Below are positions 1-7,981 of a stretch of 64,000 bases of DNA, piece after piece. Position 1 is the stretch's first letter. Each line of letters begins with the position of its first letter. The notes under the pieces were generated by a model, which did no database searches, was not told the DNA's origin, and was given only the letters and a program-made list of their open reading frames with translations. This DNA is from Hyphomicrobiaceae bacterium. GTDB lineage: Bacteria > Pseudomonadota > Alphaproteobacteria > Rhizobiales > Methyloligellaceae. Location of the stretch: NCBI GenBank assembly GCA_028066055.1, contig JALCBY010000015.1, positions 26,380 to 90,379 on the forward strand, given 5' to 3'. The position numbers and the translations under genes are program-made.

Positions 1-2
1 TT

Positions 3-110
3 TTGAAAACGCGTCAGAAAAAGGCGGACAGTAAGGGGTTCGTTGGATACGACACCGTCTGGGAACCGTTCCAGAAGGAAGTCAAATACAAGACTCCGAA
101 AAAGCCGTAG
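3..110 (+). CDS. C-terminal end of an unidentified protein (partial, 5' end outside window)
   Basis: An open frame enters at the left edge and ends at a TAG at 108-110, four bases before the ATG of sat. The visible 35 residues are rich in lysine and aromatics and end in YKTPKKP, which reads like a genuine basic C-terminus. The tight spacing says it is the gene before sat in the same operon. Next to sat an adenylylsulfate reductase subunit or another sulfur gene would be plausible, but I do not recognise the family from this tail, so the function is left open. Confidence 0.5.
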   Translation: MKTRQKKADSKGFVGYDTVWEPFQKEVKYKTPKKP

Positions 111-114
111 GCTC

Positions 115-1287
115 ATGTCGCAACTTGTTCCGCCGCACGCCTCGGCGACCGTCAAGCCTCTGCTGCTCGCTGAATCCGAGCGTGCCGACGAACTGAAACG
201 CGCCGAAACACTCAAGCGCGTACCGCTCGATTCCCGTGCGGTTTCGGACGTGTTTATGCTTGCGATGGGCGCCTATACGCCGCTCGACGGCTTCATGGGC
301 CATGATGACTGGCGCGGTTCCTGCCTCGACATGAAGCTGACCAGCGGCGTGTTCTGGCCGATCCCCATCACCCTCCCCGTCGACAAGGCCTTGGCCGACT
401 CCATCGGCGCGGAAGAGGAAGTGGCGCTCGCCGACGCCGAGACCGGCGAAATCCTCGCGGTCATGCAGGTCAGAGAGAAATACCCGATCGACAAGAAGAT
501 CGAGGCCGAGCATGTCTACCGAACCACCGATGCCGAGCATCCCGGCGTTTCAAAAGTCTATGCACAGGGCGACATCAACCTCGCCGGACGGGTTTCGGTT
601 CTGAGCGAGGGCGAGTATCCGACCAAGTATCCAGATTTGTATGTCCGTCCTGCTCAGTCGCGCGCCCTGTTTCTGGAGAAAGGGTGGTCGCGGGTCGCGG
701 CATTCCAGACGCGCAATCCCATGCATCGCAGCCATGAACATCTGGTCAAGATCGCGGTCGAGGTGTCCGACGGCGTGTTCATCCATCAGGTGCTTGGCAA
801 GTTGAAGGCCGGCGATATTCCCGCAGAAGTCCGCACCGAAGCCATTCAGGCGATGATCGACAACTATTTCCGCCCCGGCACGGTCATCCAGGCGGGCTAC
901 CCGATCGAAATGCGGTATGCGGGGCCGCGCGAGGCGCTGCTACACGCGCTGATCCGCCAGAATTTCGGTTGCTCGCATCTCATCGTCGGACGCGATCATG
1001 CGGGTGTCGGCGATTATTACGGGCCCTTCGACGCGCACCACATCTTCGATGAGCTCTGGGACGGTGCGCTTGAGACCGAACCGCTCAAGATCGACATCAC
1101 CTTCTATTGCCGCAAATGCCACGGCATGGCGACCGCCAAGACCTGTCCTCACGATCCGAAGTACCATATATCGATTTCCGGTACCGAGCAGCGCCAGATG
1201 CTGTCTACCAACGCGGACATTCCTCCAGAGTTCAGCCGGCCTGAAGTCGTGGCGATCCTCAGGGATTATTACGCCACACTGACGTAA
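115..1287 (+). CDS. sat: Sulfate adenylyltransferase (ATP sulfurylase), homo-oligomeric type
   Basis: This 390-residue protein joins sulfate and ATP to give adenosine 5'-phosphosulfate, or runs in reverse during sulfur oxidation. The ATP-binding motif [11 protein letters not shown] lies near residue 203 and the second active-site motif [12 protein letters not shown] near 298. A CxxC pair ([13 protein letters not shown]) follows near 340, as in prokaryotic Sat. The length fits the single-chain Sat family, which differs from the CysD/CysN type. The ATG at 115 follows the previous stop by four bases. The frame stays open upstream to position 43, but that stretch overlaps the preceding gene. No APS kinase domain is fused. 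Direction of the reaction cannot be told from this gene alone. Confidence 0.95.
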   Translation: MSQLVPPHASATVKPLLLAESERADELKRAETLKRVPLDSRAVSDVFMLAMGAYTPLDGFMGHDDWRGSCLDMKLTSGVFWPIPITLPVDKALADSIGAEEEVALADAETGEILAVMQVREKYPIDKKIEAEHVYRTTDAEHPGVSKVYAQGDINLAGRVSVLSEGEYPTKYPDLYVRPAQSRALFLEKGWSRVAAFQTRNPMHRSHEHLVKIAVEVSDGVFIHQVLGKLKAGDIPAEVRTEAIQAMIDNYFRPGTVIQAGYPIEMRYAGPREALLHALIRQNFGCSHLIVGRDHAGVGDYYGPFDAHHIFDELWDGALETEPLKIDITFYCRKCHGMATAKTCPHDPKYHISISGTEQRQMLSTNADIPPEFSRPEVVAILRDYYATLT

Positions 1288-1311
1288 GCAGGCAGGCTGG
1301 AACGTTTCCCC

Positions 1312-2073
1312 ATGATCATCGCGCAGATTTCCGACACGCATATCGCGCTGGACGAACCCGATACGGATCAACGGCTGAAGGACTTCAGGTCGGTCATTGC
1401 CGATATCAATGCGCTCGACCCGGCGCCGGATGTGATCGTTCATACGGGCGACGTCGTACATAACGGGCGCGCGGACGAATATGCCGCCGCCGCCGATATC
1501 CTCAAAGCCGCCAATGCGCCCGCTTATGTGATGGTCGGCAACAAGGACGACCGCGCCAACCTGCGTGCAGCCTTCGCCGATGTGGGATATCTCGATGAGG
1601 GATCGGAATTCATCGATTACGCGGTGGAGGATTTTCCGGTCCGGCTGATCATGCTCGATACGCTCAGTCCCGGCCACAACCGCGGCGATTTCTGCGCGGA
1701 CCGGGTGAAGCGGTTCGAGGACATGATCGAGGCCGACACGTCAAAACCGATTGCGGTCTTCACCCATCACCCGCCTTATGAAGTGAGCGTCGGTCCGGAC
1801 CCGATCCATTTCCACGACCTGGACGCTATGGAGGCGTTGCGCGGCGCTCTGCAGCACGGTGGCCATGTCATCCGACTGTTCAGCGGCCATGTGCACCGCG
1901 CGACGTTCGGGGCGGTCGGCGACATTCCGGCGACGGTCATGTCTGCCGTATCGACCAATCTGCGCAAGGGCGACTATCCCGATCACATGACCGGCCGGCC
2001 CGTCTATCAGCTGAATCGCCATGCCCCCGGAGACGGGTTCGTCACGGAGACCCGCATCGCCTGCACCCGGTGA
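1312..2073 (+). CDS. Metallophosphoesterase, CpdA-like (3',5'-cyclic-nucleotide phosphodiesterase family)
   Basis: This 253-residue protein carries the full calcineurin-like metal-binding set: SDTH at the N-terminus, GDVVHNG, GNKDD, THHPP and SGHVHR. These match class III cyclic-nucleotide phosphodiesterases such as CpdA. It starts 25 bases after sat on the same strand, so the two are probably co-transcribed. The motif set supports a two-metal phosphoesterase; cAMP as substrate is an inference from the family, because related enzymes also cleave other phosphodiesters. No signal peptide is visible, so it should be cytoplasmic. Confidence 0.85.
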   Translation: MIIAQISDTHIALDEPDTDQRLKDFRSVIADINALDPAPDVIVHTGDVVHNGRADEYAAAADILKAANAPAYVMVGNKDDRANLRAAFADVGYLDEGSEFIDYAVEDFPVRLIMLDTLSPGHNRGDFCADRVKRFEDMIEADTSKPIAVFTHHPPYEVSVGPDPIHFHDLDAMEALRGALQHGGHVIRLFSGHVHRATFGAVGDIPATVMSAVSTNLRKGDYPDHMTGRPVYQLNRHAPGDGFVTETRIACTR

Positions 2074-2167
2074 TTTTTCGAGGGTGGAGGGTGTAAATTC
2101 TGATATCGATCAGAGTTATCGATTATATTTGCAACATATATTTTGATTATGGAGCGGGGCTCCCCAT

Positions 2168-2190
2168 CTACCCGGTCAACTGACGGGTAG
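2168..2190. promoter_or_regulatory. Inverted repeat upstream of the tandem hydrolases
   Basis: The arms CTACCCG (2168-2174) and CGGGTAG (2184-2190) are perfectly complementary around a nine-base centre, and TCA/TGA inside the centre extends the pairing. The repeat ends 12 bases before the GTG at 2203. It follows an AT-rich stretch (2100-2155) that is the likely promoter. It could be an operator or an mRNA hairpin near the ribosome-binding region. Confidence 0.4.
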
Positions 2191-2202
2191 AAACGGAACA
2201 AG

Positions 2203-3075
2203 GTGTCCGGCTCCATGGGGAATTTAAAGACAGTCAACCATCGCGGCGCACGCATTGCCTACTCGGAGTCCGGGTCGGGCGAACCGGCGGTCATGATCCA
2301 CTGTTCAACCGCCTCGGGCCGCGCTTGGGAAAGCCTCGCGGAGCATCTCGGCGGTGCGTTCCGCTCAATCATGCCGGATCAGTGGGGATGCGGGAAAAGC
2401 GATCCCTGGACAGGCGATGGCCTGTTTGATCTTGGCGCGGAAGCCGCACCCATTCTTCAGCTGATTGAACGCACGAGAACACCGGTTCATCTGGTCGGGC
2501 ATTCCTATGGCGGCGGCGTTGCCCTGCGGGTTGCCGGCGAACGGCCCGATCTCGTCCGAAGCCTCACACTGATTGAACCATCCTGCTTCTATCTGCTGCG
2601 CCGGGGCGGCGACCGCGAAAGGGCTTTACTGGAAGAAATAGCAAATGTGGCCTGGACGGTCTCAACTGCGGTTGGGTGCGGCGACTATCAGAGCGGTATG
2701 CAGGCCTTCTTCGATTACTGGAACGGTGACGGCGCGTGGATGGACATGCCGGAAGCAACGCGCGTGTCCTTCGCCCGCCGGCTTGCCAAGGTCGTGCTCG
2801 ACTTCCGGGGGCTTCTGGAGGAACAGGCGCGGCTTTCCGATCATGCGGCTCTGACCATGCCCACCCTGCTCGTATGCGGTGGCCGCTCCCCGGCGCCGAG
2901 CAGGCGAATTGTCGAAATGCTGGCGTCCACCCTCTCCGGCGCGCGGGTTCATCGCATTGCCGGCGCCGGCCACATGTCGCCGCTGACCCATGCACACGCC
3001 GTCAACGCGGCAATCGGTTTTCATTTGGAAGAGGTGGGTATGTCACGCCACCGTTCCAATGCACTATCTGCTTGA
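2203..3075 (+). CDS. Alpha/beta-fold hydrolase (first of a tandem pair)
   Basis: This is a 290-residue hydrolase with the nucleophile elbow GHSYGGG (Ser about residue 101), the HGW-type oxyanion region replaced by IHCSTASGR, and the catalytic histidine in AGAGHMSPL near the C-terminus. It has no signal peptide, so it is cytoplasmic. The start is either GTG 2203 or ATG 2215; the ATG has AAGG about 11 bases upstream and is equally plausible. The next gene, 12 bases downstream, is a clear paralogue with the same GHSYGG and GHMSPLTH motifs. The substrate cannot be deduced; esters, lactones and C-C bonds are all cleaved by this fold. Confidence 0.8.
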   Translation: MSGSMGNLKTVNHRGARIAYSESGSGEPAVMIHCSTASGRAWESLAEHLGGAFRSIMPDQWGCGKSDPWTGDGLFDLGAEAAPILQLIERTRTPVHLVGHSYGGGVALRVAGERPDLVRSLTLIEPSCFYLLRRGGDRERALLEEIANVAWTVSTAVGCGDYQSGMQAFFDYWNGDGAWMDMPEATRVSFARRLAKVVLDFRGLLEEQARLSDHAALTMPTLLVCGGRSPAPSRRIVEMLASTLSGARVHRIAGAGHMSPLTHAHAVNAAIGFHLEEVGMSRHRSNALSA

Positions 3076-3087
3076 GGGCATAAGATC

Positions 3088-3924
3088 ATGGCTTCTTTCG
3101 ATCATCGGGGTTTGAGAGCGCAATACCGCGTTTGCGGGCAAGGTGTGCCCGTGGTTTTGCTGCACGCGGGCGGCAGTTCCGCGCGGCAGTGGGCGGAATT
3201 CCGGAATCATTGTCCGGATACGTACCAGTATCTGGCCCCCGACTTGATCGGTTTCGGGCAAACGGATATCTGGCCCGGTCCGGGTGATCTCACCCATGAT
3301 CATCAGGGGGGGCTGGTTTCAGCGCTCGTTCGAGAGGTCTTCAACCGCCCGGTGCATCTCGTTGGTCATTCCTACGGCGGATCAACAGCCGTACGTCTGG
3401 CGCTTTCGCATCCGGACCAGGTCGAAAGTCTCACACTGATTGAACCGAACATCGTGTCCTTGCTTCAGAGTGCGGGTGAGCGGGAGATTTTCGACGAGTA
3501 TTTGCGGGGCGCAAAAGCCTTCATGGACAGCGCCACTGCCGGTGATCTTGAAAAGGCTTGGGCTGAATTCGTCGACATGCGGAACGGCCCGGGTGCATGG
3601 CGCGATACGCCCGACAGGGTTCGCACACGCATGTTCGAGCGCACCCAGCAGATGATTGATGGCTTCATGTCAAATCTCAACAACACGACCACGCTTGCCG
3701 ATTGCAGGACACTGGACCTGCCGGTCATGGTTGTTTGCGGGGAGAAGACGACGCGGCCGGAGCGCAGGATCACGGAGATGCTGGCGGAAACCCTGCCCCA
3801 CTGCCGGTATGAAGTCATTGCCGGCGCGGGTCACATGTCTCCCTTGACTCATCCGGCTGAAGTTGCGGCCTTGGTCGTGGATCATTTGACCGGCCTCGAA
3901 AACCGGCAGCGGCGCAGCGCCTAA
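3088..3924 (+). CDS. Alpha/beta-fold hydrolase (second of a tandem pair)
   Basis: This 278-residue protein is a paralogue of its upstream neighbour. It keeps an HAGGSS oxyanion region (about residues 26-31), GHSYGGS (Ser95) and AGAGHMSPLTHP carrying the catalytic His. The two genes share phrases such as SLTLIEP and the C-terminal GHMSPLTH block, so they arose by tandem duplication followed by divergence. The end overlaps the end of the convergent Nudix gene by four bases. It is cytoplasmic by the absence of a signal sequence, and its substrate is unknown. Confidence 0.8.
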   Translation: MASFDHRGLRAQYRVCGQGVPVVLLHAGGSSARQWAEFRNHCPDTYQYLAPDLIGFGQTDIWPGPGDLTHDHQGGLVSALVREVFNRPVHLVGHSYGGSTAVRLALSHPDQVESLTLIEPNIVSLLQSAGEREIFDEYLRGAKAFMDSATAGDLEKAWAEFVDMRNGPGAWRDTPDRVRTRMFERTQQMIDGFMSNLNNTTTLADCRTLDLPVMVVCGEKTTRPERRITEMLAETLPHCRYEVIAGAGHMSPLTHPAEVAALVVDHLTGLENRQRRSA

Positions 3925-4463
3925 CGCATGTTGCCGGTTTCCCCGGGCGGATTGGTGAATGCGGGGAAAGTCCCCTTCCCTTCCACTTCGCGGAAATGGT
4001 TGAGCACCCAGTGCACCGACGGGAAGGCGAGATCGTCCCACGGGATATCGTCCCATGCGAAAAGCGCAACTTCCGTGCTTTCCGGGCCCGGCTTGAATTT
4101 CGGGCTTGCAAGGCGCGCGGTATGCATCACCTGAACCTGCCCGATCCGGGCAATGGTGTAGACGGCAAGCACCGCATCGATGACGATTTCGGCGCAGGCC
4201 TCTTCCTCTGCCTCGCGCATGGCGCCTTCCGCTGCGGTTTCGCCAAGTTCCAGATAGCCTGCCGGAATGGTCCAGAATCCCGACCGGGGTTCGATGGCGC
4301 GGCGGCACAGCAGGATCTTCCCGTCATGCTGCACGACCGAGCCGACCACGACCTTCGGGTTCTGATAATGGATGAAGCCGCATTTCCCGCAGACATCGCG
4401 CTCGTGGGTATCGCCGTCGGGGACGGTGCGTGTGAAGTTGTCCGGGAGTCCTGGGCTGCTCAT
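3921..4463 (-). CDS. Nudix hydrolase with N-terminal zinc ribbon
   Basis: The chosen start (ATG at 4463) has AGGA six bases upstream and gives 180 residues. A longer frame to 4583 would overlap the start of the divergent deacetylase gene. A CGKCG zinc-binding half-site sits at 25-29. The Nudix box runs from Gly69 to about Ile93 (GYLELGETAAEGAMREAEEE...), with the REAEEE core intact but Cys in place of the usual Gly near its end. This group hydrolyses nucleoside diphosphates linked to other groups, often ADP-ribose or NADH-like molecules. The exact substrate is not predictable. It is divergent from the histone-deacetylase-family gene, with a 118-base shared promoter region. Confidence 0.85.
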   Translation of the reverse strand: MSSPGLPDNFTRTVPDGDTHERDVCGKCGFIHYQNPKVVVGSVVQHDGKILLCRRAIEPRSGFWTIPAGYLELGETAAEGAMREAEEEACAEIVIDAVLAVYTIARIGQVQVMHTARLASPKFKPGPESTEVALFAWDDIPWDDLAFPSVHWVLNHFREVEGKGTFPAFTNPPGETGNMR

Positions 4464-4581
4464 GGATGATCCTGTTTCCGGTTCGTTGCGTAACGAGTCC
4501 GGAAGGTAGACCACACCCTGCCATGCCGGCCAGACTTGGGTACACTTACATGCCGTGCGGTCAGGAGTCTCCGGTGCGTTC

Positions 4582-5481
4582 ATGAAGTTTTTCTATTCGG
4601 ATACGTTCAATCTGCCTTTGCCGGCGGGTCACCGGTTTCCCGGCGCGAAATACACCATGTTGCGCGAGCGCCTGCTCGGCGACGGCGTATTGCGCGCCGA
4701 ACAGCTCGAACGCTCCGAGCCCGCTTCAACCGACGACCTGCTTCGCGCGCACGACAAGGATTATCTTGCGCGTTTCGAAAGCGGATCGCTCGGCCGCGAA
4801 GCCATGCGGCGTATCGGTTTCCCGTGGAGCCGGCATCTGGTCCGGCGGGTGCGGGCGACGGTCGGTGGGGCAATCGGCGCAGCGCGCGCGGCGCTGAATG
4901 ACGGAATCTCGGGGCAACTCGCCGGAGGCACCCATCATGCGCACCGGGACTTCGGCTCCGGCTACTGCGTATACAATGATCAGGCCGTGGCCGCGTTGCG
5001 GGCTCTTTCGAGTGGATGGGTCCAACGCGTCGCCATCATCGATCTCGACGTGCATCAGGGGGACGGCAGCGCGGCAATCCTGACAGGCAACCCGGATGTC
5101 TTCGTCTTTTCGATGCACGGGGAGAAAAACTTCCCCTTCCGCAAATGCACATCGGACCTGGATGTCGCCCTGCCCGACGCCACCGACGATGCCGCCTATC
5201 TGGATGCTCTTGAAGAACATCTGCCATCCGTTTTTGCGTTCCGGCCCGACCTTGTCCTTTACCAGGCCGGCGTGGACCCGCTTCGGGAGGATCGGCTGGG
5301 GCGCCTGGCGTTGACCTATGCCGGTCTGAAGGCACGCGATGAAATGGTGCTGCGGGCATGTCTCCTCCAGGGCGTCCCGGTGTCGATGGCCCTTGGAGGC
5401 GGTTATTGCGATCCGATCGGCGCGTCCGTCGAGGCCTACGCGAACACCTATCGTGCGGCGAAGTCGGTTTATCGGTTCTGA
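4582..5481 (+). CDS. Histone deacetylase family protein (zinc amidohydrolase)
   Basis: This 299-residue protein begins MKFFYSDTF and has the family signature LPLPAGHRFPGAKY. The zinc and catalytic residues lie in GGTHHAHRDFGSGYCVYND and IDLDVHQGDGSA, and the C-terminal glycine loop is MALGGGY. These are the residues of arginase-fold deacetylases that also act on acetylpolyamines or acetoin-related substrates in bacteria. The start at 4582 is preferred over 4555 because of homology to the family N-terminus. Lying divergent to a Nudix hydrolase, it could deal with acetylated metabolites, but that link is inference. Confidence 0.85.
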   Translation: MKFFYSDTFNLPLPAGHRFPGAKYTMLRERLLGDGVLRAEQLERSEPASTDDLLRAHDKDYLARFESGSLGREAMRRIGFPWSRHLVRRVRATVGGAIGAARAALNDGISGQLAGGTHHAHRDFGSGYCVYNDQAVAALRALSSGWVQRVAIIDLDVHQGDGSAAILTGNPDVFVFSMHGEKNFPFRKCTSDLDVALPDATDDAAYLDALEEHLPSVFAFRPDLVLYQAGVDPLREDRLGRLALTYAGLKARDEMVLRACLLQGVPVSMALGGGYCDPIGASVEAYANTYRAAKSVYRF

Positions 5482-5871
5482 TTGGGCCGGATGCCGATCC
5501 CGTTCAGCTCGGGTTCAGGCTCATGGCCGGAATGTGACGGCTGCCAATGGTGCGGTGTAATAATTTAGCCGAATAAAAACAATAAGATAAGCTCACAGAA
5601 TTGCTGCTCTTACCCTGATTGTTTTCGCCAAAATATTTCCCTTTCCTTCTCCAAAATTCCAAAATTCGGTCAGTCCGGAGCCAGATTGGCTCAGTAGGTT
5701 CCCCGACGTGAGCCGGTTAAAGCGTGATGCCCGGAGTTGCTCCCGGGTCTGGCTCTGAAAATGCCGGGCAGTTGACGTATGACCGCCCGGTACAATCCTC
5801 ACCAATACGTCGAATATCCGCGCGAGCGGGCGCAAATGCGCTCGCCTGGCGGAACGCCAAAGGAGGCGAAC
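5482..5871. other. Intergenic stretch, 390 bases
   Basis: There is no convincing gene on either strand. The first third is AT-rich (around 5560-5670). A short hairpin-forming element, CCCGGAGttGCTCCCGGG, lies near 5728-5746. The right end carries the strong ribosome-binding site AGGAGG (5861-5866) of the following small gene. Long opposite-strand reading frames here are shadows of the downstream transporter region. Confidence 0.5.
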
Positions 5872-6054
5872 ATGAAGTATGCATTTGCATTGCCTGTTCT
5901 CGGACTGGCCATCGGCCTTTCGGCCCCGGTCAACGCCGCGGCCCTTAACGGCCTCACCCAGAGCGGTTCCGCTATCGTCGCCGACCAACAGACCAAATGT
6001 AGGGACGGCGAGGTCTGGGATGCGAAGCAGCAGAAGTGCGTGAAGACACAGTAA
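5872..6054 (+). CDS. Small secreted protein of unknown function (60 residues)
   Basis: A strong AGGAGG lies five bases before the ATG at 5872. The product has a clear signal peptide (MKYAFALPVLGLAIGLSAP, cleaved around VNA-A), leaving about 37 residues. The mature part contains a two-cysteine motif, CRDGEVWDAKQQKC, resembling the short cysteine loops of small periplasmic proteins, which probably form one disulfide. The gene is followed by a good terminator, so it is probably transcribed alone. I do not recognise the family. Confidence 0.65.
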   Translation: MKYAFALPVLGLAIGLSAPVNAAALNGLTQSGSAIVADQQTKCRDGEVWDAKQQKCVKTQ

Positions 6055-6113
6055 CGCACTGACGTTTCTCATCTCACCAGGTTTCTGATCATCCTCCCGT
6101 GGTGAGAAACCGG

Positions 6114-6147
6114 CGGGCGGCTCCGGCAAGGGGCCGCCCGTTTTCTT
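6114..6147 (+). terminator. Rho-independent terminator after the small secreted protein gene
   Basis: The arms CGGGCGGC (6114-6121) and GCCGCCCG (6133-6140) pair perfectly around an 11-base loop and are followed by TTTTCTTGTT. A weaker inverted repeat, CTCACCA/TGGTGAG (6073-6079 and 6100-6106), lies between the stop codon and this hairpin. Confidence 0.85.
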
Positions 6148-6207
6148 GTTTAAAGGCGTGCGCAGTCGATCACCAGGTATGATTGCTAGGGCTTCGGCGA
6201 ATTCGGC

Positions 6208-6936
6208 GTGCCCCGGATCAATGCGACATTCCTGGTTTACAGTATCATCGGCGCCCTTTCCCAGATCATCTTCACATTCCTTTTGATTTGGCTGTTTTCC
6301 TTTCGAAACTTCGCTGCCGGAATCATTTATTCGAAAACGGAAACAGCTCAGGTTGCGATATTGGGCGGGTTGATCCTCGGCGATCCGCTGAGCGCCGCGG
6401 CGGTCATTGGTATTTGCGTCTCGCTGGTCGGCATAATGGCGCTCTCGATGGCAAAGACTGATGTGACGTTCGGAAATTTGGCTGCCAGCGTTTTCGGCAA
6501 GACGACGCTCATCGGTTTGGGCTGTGGTGCCGCACTGGGACTTTCGGTGGTGTTGTTCCGGGGGGCCGCACTCTCCTTGGGCGGTGAGGGATTCGCGATG
6601 CAGGCTGCGTTTTCGCTCGCCGTCACCCTCGTCATGCAAACGGTCATGATGGGAGCGTATCTCGCGGTCCGGGAGCGGGATCAACTCAAGGCGATCCTTG
6701 TACACTGGCGTGTGGCGCTGCTGATCGGAATCGCGGCCGTGTCCGCGTCGATCTTCTGGCGATCTGCATTCACGTTGCAAAACGCGGCTTATGTGCGCGC
6801 GCTCGGACAAATCGAACTGGTCTTCGCGATTCTGGCAACGGCAATCGTTTTTCGTGAAAGGATTTCTCGGCTGGAATTCGTCGGCATGGCGTTCATAGTC
6901 GGCGGGATCTTTGTTCTGCTTTTTGCGGGGTCCTGA
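6208..6936 (+). CDS. EamA/DMT-family transporter, N-terminally truncated (possible pseudogene)
   Basis: The 242 residues cover most of a two-EamA-domain drug/metabolite transporter: hydrophobic segments throughout, the YSKTETAQVAILG region of the first repeat and the ALGQIELVFAIL region of the second. Family members are usually near 290-300 residues and begin about 50-60 residues earlier, with two more membrane helices. Here an in-frame TAG lies seven codons before the GTG at 6208, and a terminator sits 60 bases upstream. No Shine-Dalgarno sequence precedes the GTG. The simplest reading is a 5'-truncated remnant; a functional short version is possible but less likely. Confidence 0.65.
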   Translation: MPRINATFLVYSIIGALSQIIFTFLLIWLFSFRNFAAGIIYSKTETAQVAILGGLILGDPLSAAAVIGICVSLVGIMALSMAKTDVTFGNLAASVFGKTTLIGLGCGAALGLSVVLFRGAALSLGGEGFAMQAAFSLAVTLVMQTVMMGAYLAVRERDQLKAILVHWRVALLIGIAAVSASIFWRSAFTLQNAAYVRALGQIELVFAILATAIVFRERISRLEFVGMAFIVGGIFVLLFAGS

Positions 6937-7048
6937 CGTGTTTGACGGGTGTTGACCATAAGCCCCAATGGCAGCTGCGGCTGCCCGGAAACTGCTATAA
7001 ACCGGCATTACACACCGACGTCATTCGTGTTTTGCTGGAGATTCTCCC

Positions 7049-7423
7049 ATGTTTCGCGTCGCAGGTCTGCTCCTCGGGCTGGCTGTCTTGTTGATTGCCG
7101 CCCCAACCTCTGCACATCACTCCTTCGTGGGCAGTTACGATTCCACCAAGCTCATCACGCTCAAAGGCACCGTCACCAAGGTTCGCTATGGCAATCCGCA
7201 CATCTTCTTTTCGGTGGATGTGCCCGGCAAGGGCGTGTGGAAGGTTGAGGCGGAAAGCATTTCCAAGACCCGGGCCAAGGGACTGACCAAGGACCATCTC
7301 AAACGCGGCGCACCCGTCACAGTGACCGGTTGGCCCTCCAGGAAGGGCAAGCCTGCGATAGGCCTCCAGTCAATCATCGTGCCCGGCGGTAAGGTCATAA
7401 AGATTCGCGGCACCGCGCGTTAG
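7049..7423 (+). CDS. DUF6152-type secreted protein
   Basis: This 124-residue protein has a signal peptide (about residues 1-24, ending PTSA). The mature N-terminus HHSFVGSYDSTK and the phrase LKGTVTKVRYGNPH match the DUF6152 family of small periplasmic beta-barrel-like proteins with no assigned activity. The paired His residues could be a metal site, but that is speculation. It starts with ATG, and the next gene, a small membrane protein, follows ten bases after its stop, so they are probably co-transcribed. Confidence 0.7.
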   Translation: MFRVAGLLLGLAVLLIAAPTSAHHSFVGSYDSTKLITLKGTVTKVRYGNPHIFFSVDVPGKGVWKVEAESISKTRAKGLTKDHLKRGAPVTVTGWPSRKGKPAIGLQSIIVPGGKVIKIRGTAR

Positions 7424-7432
7424 GGGCCGTTT

Positions 7433-7918
7433 TTGGAAAACGTCTGGCATACCCTCGAAGGCACGCAGGCCGCGATCTGGGTCAAAACCTCGACCTGGGC
7501 CTATCCGCTGCTCGAAACGGCGCATGTGATTGGCCTGGGCCTCCTGTTCGGGTCCATCTTCGTGCTCGATTTGCGGCTCATGGGGGTCGGGCGTCCGCTG
7601 CCGCTCAACCTTCTTGCGCGCCACATGCTTCCCTGGGTATGGACCGGCTTCATCGTCAATGCGGTGAGCGGCGCTCTTCTGTTCATGTCCGATGCGGCGG
7701 AGTTCGCCGCGAACACCGCCTTTCGGGTCAAGATCGTGCTGATCCTGCTGGCAGGTCTGAACGCGGCCTACTTCCATGCCAGGGCCTATCGCTATGCGGT
7801 CGAGGTCGACCCCGCGCGGCATGACATTCCCCGGGCGTCGCTGCTTGCGGCGCTGGTCTCGATCGCCCTGTGGGTCAGCGTCATCACCGCGGGCCGGATG
7901 ATCGCCTATGTGGAATAG
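7433..7918 (+). CDS. Integral membrane protein, DUF6644/DUF2214-like
   Basis: The 161 residues contain four probable membrane segments, near residues 20-45, 65-85, 92-112 and 133-155. The TTG start at 7433 keeps the gene ten bases from the DUF6152 gene upstream, a pairing that recurs for these two families in proteobacteria and suggests a joint role in the envelope. Conserved-looking polar residues in the membrane include the His of ETAHVIG. No catalytic motif is recognisable and the function is unknown. Confidence 0.6.
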   Translation: MENVWHTLEGTQAAIWVKTSTWAYPLLETAHVIGLGLLFGSIFVLDLRLMGVGRPLPLNLLARHMLPWVWTGFIVNAVSGALLFMSDAAEFAANTAFRVKIVLILLAGLNAAYFHARAYRYAVEVDPARHDIPRASLLAALVSIALWVSVITAGRMIAYVE

Positions 7919-7981
7919 GACATTCGCCGCCGCATAATCGGCGTTGGCCAATTTGGCGCATGCCTCTAAGTATGGGCGGAC

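Noticed and set aside
5770..5812. Possible promoter TTGACG with TACAAT before the small secreted protein gene
   Set aside because: The spacing between the hexamers is about 13 bases, too short for a normal housekeeping promoter.
5593..7008. 471-residue open frame on the minus strand
   Set aside because: It runs across a small secreted protein gene, a terminator and the EamA gene. The product is rich in Arg, Asp and His with no domain pattern, as expected for a shadow of membrane-protein coding DNA.
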